Shown here: piece by piece, positions 14,488 to 16,883 of the stretch
Layout of the letters: each line of letters opens with the position of its first letter
Position numbering within the stretch: the first letter of the stretch is position 1
Assembly (NCBI GenBank): GCA_030446945.1
Contig: JAUJMI010000025.1
Span: 1 to 16,883, forward strand
Length of the DNA stretch: 16,883 bases
Direction: 5' to 3'
Source of the DNA: Longimicrobium sp.
GTDB lineage: Bacteria > Gemmatimonadota > Gemmatimonadetes > Longimicrobiales > Longimicrobiaceae
Translations under genes and position numbers: made by a program
Notes under the pieces: model-generated
The model's input: only the letters and a program-made list of their open reading frames with translations
What the model was told of the DNA's origin: nothing
Database searches by the model: none

Positions 14488-14936
14488 CGCCGGTCGCCAC
14501 CATCGGCTACGAAGAGGCGACGGTGAAGCGGTTTCTGGCGGCGCTGCGGGATGCGGAGGTGGAGCTCCTGGTAGACGTCCGCGCCCTCGCCAGTTCACGG
14601 CGGCCGGGGTTCGCCAAGACCGCGCTCGCCGCCAACCTGCGGGGTGCGGGGATCGAGTACCTGCACCTGCGAGGCCTCGGCACGCCGCCGGAGGGGCGCG
14701 CCGCCGCCCGCGCCGGCCGGCACGATGAGATGCGAACCGTCTTCGCGGAGCACCTCGCCACGCCCGCCGCCCAGGCCGAGCTCGAAACGCTGGCCTCGCT
14801 CGTGAGCGCCGGCCGCCGCGTCTGCCTCCTCTGCCTGGAGGCCGACCCCACCCACTGCCACCGCAGCCTCGTCGCCAGCGCGCTGGCGGAGCGCGTGCCG
14901 ATGGAGGTGAAGCACCTCAGGGTGGAAGACGAGTAG
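14484..14936 (+). CDS. DUF488 family protein
   Basis: A 150-residue protein with the DUF488 pattern. The N-terminal TIGYEEATVKRFLAAL is followed by LLVDVRALASSRRPGFAK (about 29-45, the DVR motif), then the central EYLHLRGLGTPP and the C-terminal VCLLCLEADPTHCHRSLVA (113-131) with conserved Cys, Glu, His, Cys, His and Arg. The biochemical role of the family is not established. The His/Cys cluster suggests metal or nucleotide binding. It is coupled to the 62-aa gene by a 4-bp overlap. The next gene is 46 bp downstream and may be co-transcribed. Confidence 0.9.
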   Translation: MTPVATIGYEEATVKRFLAALRDAEVELLVDVRALASSRRPGFAKTALAANLRGAGIEYLHLRGLGTPPEGRAAARAGRHDEMRTVFAEHLATPAAQAELETLASLVSAGRRVCLLCLEADPTHCHRSLVASALAERVPMEVKHLRVEDE

Positions 14937-14982
14937 CCCTCGAGCGCCTGCTCTTTCAACGCCTCAACCCGCACTGCTGGCG

Positions 14983-15549
14983 ATGCTGGAGATCCGCCGG
15001 GAGCCGCTCAGCGCGCTGGAGGAGTACGCGACGGTCCCGATCGCGTTCGAGGTCCGCTCGGTGTTCGACGCGGCGGAGGCGGGCGGCGGGTTCGAGCTGA
15101 CGGAGCGTCCGGTCGTGGCTCCGTACCTCAAGGATCACGACGCGATCCCGGGCGAGGGGCCGGACGGGTGGGCGATGCACTTCGACCTGGCGAACTGGGC
15201 CCTGTTCGCGGCGTGGCAGGACGGCCGGCGGGCGGGTGGTGCGGCGGTCGCGTTCGATACTCCGGGCGTGGACATGCTGGAGGGGCGGCGCGACCTGGCC
15301 GTGCTGTGGGACATCCGCGTCCGGCCCGAGGTGCGCGCACAAGGAGTGGGCACCGCTCTCTTTGTCGCTGCCGGGGCGTGGGCGCGGGCGAAGGGGTGCA
15401 CCGAGCTCAAGGTGGAGACGCAGAACATCGACGTCCCCGCCTGCCGGTTCTATGCGCGGCAGGGGTGCGTGCTCGCGGAGGCCAACCGCGGCGTCTATCC
15501 CACGCTGCCGCACGAGGTACAGCTGATCTGGCGCAAGCCTCTGCGCTGA
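14983..15549 (+). CDS. GNAT family N-acetyltransferase
   Basis: A 188-residue protein with a GNAT core in its second half. Strand LAVLWDIRVRPEVR (105-118) leads into the acetyl-CoA pyrophosphate loop RAQGVG (118-123), followed by the helix TALFVAAGAWARAKG. Then ELKVETQNIDVPACRFYARQGC (141-162) supplies the usual Asn148 and Tyr157 of the fold. It acetylates an unknown amine substrate. The first 60 residues are less conserved (EVRSVFDAAEAGG, then PVVAPYLKDHD), a pattern I associate with small-molecule or resistance-type GNATs without being able to assign one. The ATG at 14983 has no good Shine-Dalgarno site. It lies 46 bp after DUF488. Confidence 0.9.
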   Translation: MLEIRREPLSALEEYATVPIAFEVRSVFDAAEAGGGFELTERPVVAPYLKDHDAIPGEGPDGWAMHFDLANWALFAAWQDGRRAGGAAVAFDTPGVDMLEGRRDLAVLWDIRVRPEVRAQGVGTALFVAAGAWARAKGCTELKVETQNIDVPACRFYARQGCVLAEANRGVYPTLPHEVQLIWRKPLR

Positions 15550-15560
15550 CGCCCCGCACC

Positions 15561-15603
15561 GTTCTTGCAGAACCCGGCCGCTTCACCGCCAGCGACTGCT
15601 GGC
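15561..15603 (+). terminator. Two hairpins after the GNAT gene
   Basis: GTTCT-TGC-AGAAC (15561-15573) and GCCAGC-GACT-GCTGGC (15588-15603) are perfect short stems in the 84-bp gap between the GNAT stop and the next gene. Neither is followed by a T-tract. They may slow or end transcription, or be leader structure of the dehydrogenase gene. Confidence 0.3.
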
Positions 15604-15633
15604 CGATCCATCGCGCACTACGGGGCTGGACTC

Positions 15634-16883
15634 ATGCGCAAGACGGTTGTCGTAGCCGTGGTACCCCTTTTCGCATCCGTGCTCGCCGCGGGCTGCGCTC
15701 GCGACGGCGGGACGCCGGGGGATCCCTCCCTGGTCCAGACGGCGCAGGCGCAACAGTGCAACCGGCTGGAAACCCGGGACGCCAATGACCGCGATCAGCG
15801 CCCGGCATTCGCGTGGCAGACGCGGGCTTGCGCGGCGAGGTCGAACGTCCGCTACAACGTGTCGGTGGTGGCGCGGGGGCTCACCCGGCCGTGGGCCGTC
15901 GAGCCGCTTCCCGGCGGTACTTTCCTGGTGACCGAGAAGCCGGGGCGAATGCGCATCGTCTCCGCCAACGGGCAGGTCGGGGCACCGCTGGCGGGAGTTC
16001 CCGAAGTCGATGCGCGGGGGCAGGGCGGGCTGCTGGACGTGGCGCTGAGCCCGCGCTTCGCGCGCGACCGCACCGTCTTCTGGAGCTTCACCGAGCCGCG
16101 CCAGGGCGGCAACGGCACCAGCATCGCGCGCGGCGTGCTCTCGGCGGACCGCAGGCGCCTGGAGCAGGTGCGGGTGATCCTGCGCACGCGCCCCACCTAC
16201 GAGAACAACCTGCACTTCGGCTCGCGCCTGGCCTTCGGGCCGGACGGGATGCTGTACGTCACCATGGGCGAGCGGTCGGCCCGCGAGACGCGGCCGCAGG
16301 CGCAGGAGCTGGGGAGCCACCTGGGGAAGACGCTGCGCATCACGACCGACGGCGCGCCGGCGCCGGGCAACCCGTTCATCGGACGGGCCGGCGCGCTCCC
16401 GGAGATCTGGTCGATCGGCCACCGCAACATCCAGGCGGCGGCCTTCGACGGGCAGGGTAACTTCTGGGCGGTCGAGCACGGCACCCGCGGCGGCGACGAG
16501 GTGAACCGCGTGGAGAAGGGGAAGAACTACGGCTGGCCCATCGCCGCGTACGGGGTGGAGTACCGCGGCGGCCCGGTCACCTCCGCGCTGGGCACGGCGA
16601 CCACGCAGCGCGCCGGTACCGAGCAGCCCGTCTACTACTGGGACCCGGTGATCGCCCCCTCCGGGGCACAGCTCTACACGGGGAGCGCCTTCCCGGCGTG
16701 GCGCGGCAGCCTCTTCGTGGGCGGGCTCGCTTCCATGCGCCTCGTGCGCCTCCCGCTTGCCAACGGCCGCGTGACCGGCGAGGAGCACCTCCTCACCGAC
16801 CGCAAGCAGCGCATCCGCGACGTGCGCCAGGGCCCCGACGGCGCCCTCTACGTCGTCACCGACGCCGAGAACGGCGAGCTGCT
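15634..16883 (+). CDS. PQQ-dependent aldose/sorbosone dehydrogenase-like lipoprotein (3' truncated by window)
   Basis: The first 416 residues of a six-bladed beta-propeller dehydrogenase of the glucose/sorbosone (YliI/Asd) family, which oxidises sugars with PQQ outside the cytoplasm. Catalytic-type motifs are visible: Gln130 in DARGQGGLLDVALSP, His194 in ENNLHFGSRLAFGPDG, and Arg264 in EIWSIGHRNIQ. EHGTRGGDEVNRVEKGKNYG and APSGAQLYTG follow. The N-terminus from ATG 15634 is a signal peptide ending LAAGC; Cys21 would be lipidated, so a membrane-bound periplasmic lipoprotein is expected. Residues 22-75 form a low-conservation linker with two more Cys (42 and 66). The reading frame has no stop to position 16883. 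Substrate is unknown. The preceding GNAT gene is 84 bp away, so co-transcription is not assured. Confidence 0.88.
   Translation, partial: MRKTVVVAVVPLFASVLAAGCARDGGTPGDPSLVQTAQAQQCNRLETRDANDRDQRPAFAWQTRACAARSNVRYNVSVVARGLTRPWAVEPLPGGTFLVTEKPGRMRIVSANGQVGAPLAGVPEVDARGQGGLLDVALSPRFARDRTVFWSFTEPRQGGNGTSIARGVLSADRRRLEQVRVILRTRPTYENNLHFGSRLAFGPDGMLYVTMGERSARETRPQAQELGSHLGKTLRITTDGAPAPGNPFIGRAGALPEIWSIGHRNIQAAAFDGQGNFWAVEHGTRGGDEVNRVEKGKNYGWPIAAYGVEYRGGPVTSALGTATTQRAGTEQPVYYWDPVIAPSGAQLYTGSAFPAWRGSLFVGGLASMRLVRLPLANGRVTGEEHLLTDRKQRIRDVRQGPDGALYVVTDAENGEL

Noticed and set aside
15583..16788. Minus-strand open frame of 401 codons opposite the dehydrogenase
   Set aside because: The plus strand encodes a clear beta-propeller enzyme with signal peptide; the antisense product has no recognisable pattern.
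1..16883. CRISPR arrays, tRNA or rRNA genes, insertion sequences
   Set aside because: No regularly spaced repeats, no tRNA-like cloverleaf arms and no transposase motifs were seen on either strand.

Overview
The window is very GC-rich, densely coded bacterial DNA from a free-living heterotroph. Several traits suggest a Gemmatimonadota (Longimicrobium-like) genome: putative promoters of a TTG-N19/20-TAnnTT type, few Shine-Dalgarno sites, a TGTCATCCTGAG-ended intergenic element, and an ECF sigma / anti-sigma / CHAT neighbourhood. This placement is an inference from pattern and memory, not from a marker gene.

Left part (1-2.8 kb). The window opens inside a malate synthase gene, of which only the C-terminal 223 residues are visible. 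A 330-bp spacer follows, carrying a 193-bp inverted-repeat element. Next is a minus-strand SLC13/DASS-type sodium:dicarboxylate transporter. It is divergent from an ECF sigma gene across a promoter region with a candidate operator.

Sigma / CHAT region (2.8-8.6 kb). An ECF-type sigma factor with an unusual inter-domain insert is followed by a one-helix membrane protein that looks like its anti-sigma factor. Converging on them is a two-gene minus-strand operon: a 1056-aa membrane-anchored TPR-CHAT (caspase-like) protein and, 23 bp downstream, an unrecognised 272-aa protein. Together these may form a stress-sensing or proteolytic module.

Purine region (8.8-14.2 kb). This is a complete ring-opening pathway for urate, all on the plus strand. 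In pathway order the enzymes are PuuD (membrane urate oxidase fused to cytochrome c), UraH (5-hydroxyisourate hydrolase), UraD (OHCU decarboxylase), AllB (allantoinase) and Alc (allantoicase). The order on DNA is ygjV-like, allB, alc, a 249-bp spacer, uraD, uraH, puuD. Most junctions overlap by 1-4 bases. The first gene encodes a YgjV-type membrane domain apparently fused to a GNAT-like domain, and its stop codon overlaps the allB start. Ureidoglycolate lyase, urease and xanthine dehydrogenase are not in the window. Glyoxylate from this pathway could enter central metabolism through malate synthase.

Right part (14.3-16.9 kb). A 62-aa helical protein overlaps a DUF488 gene. A GNAT acetyltransferase follows, then the first 416 residues of a PQQ-dependent aldose-dehydrogenase-like lipoprotein that runs off the window.
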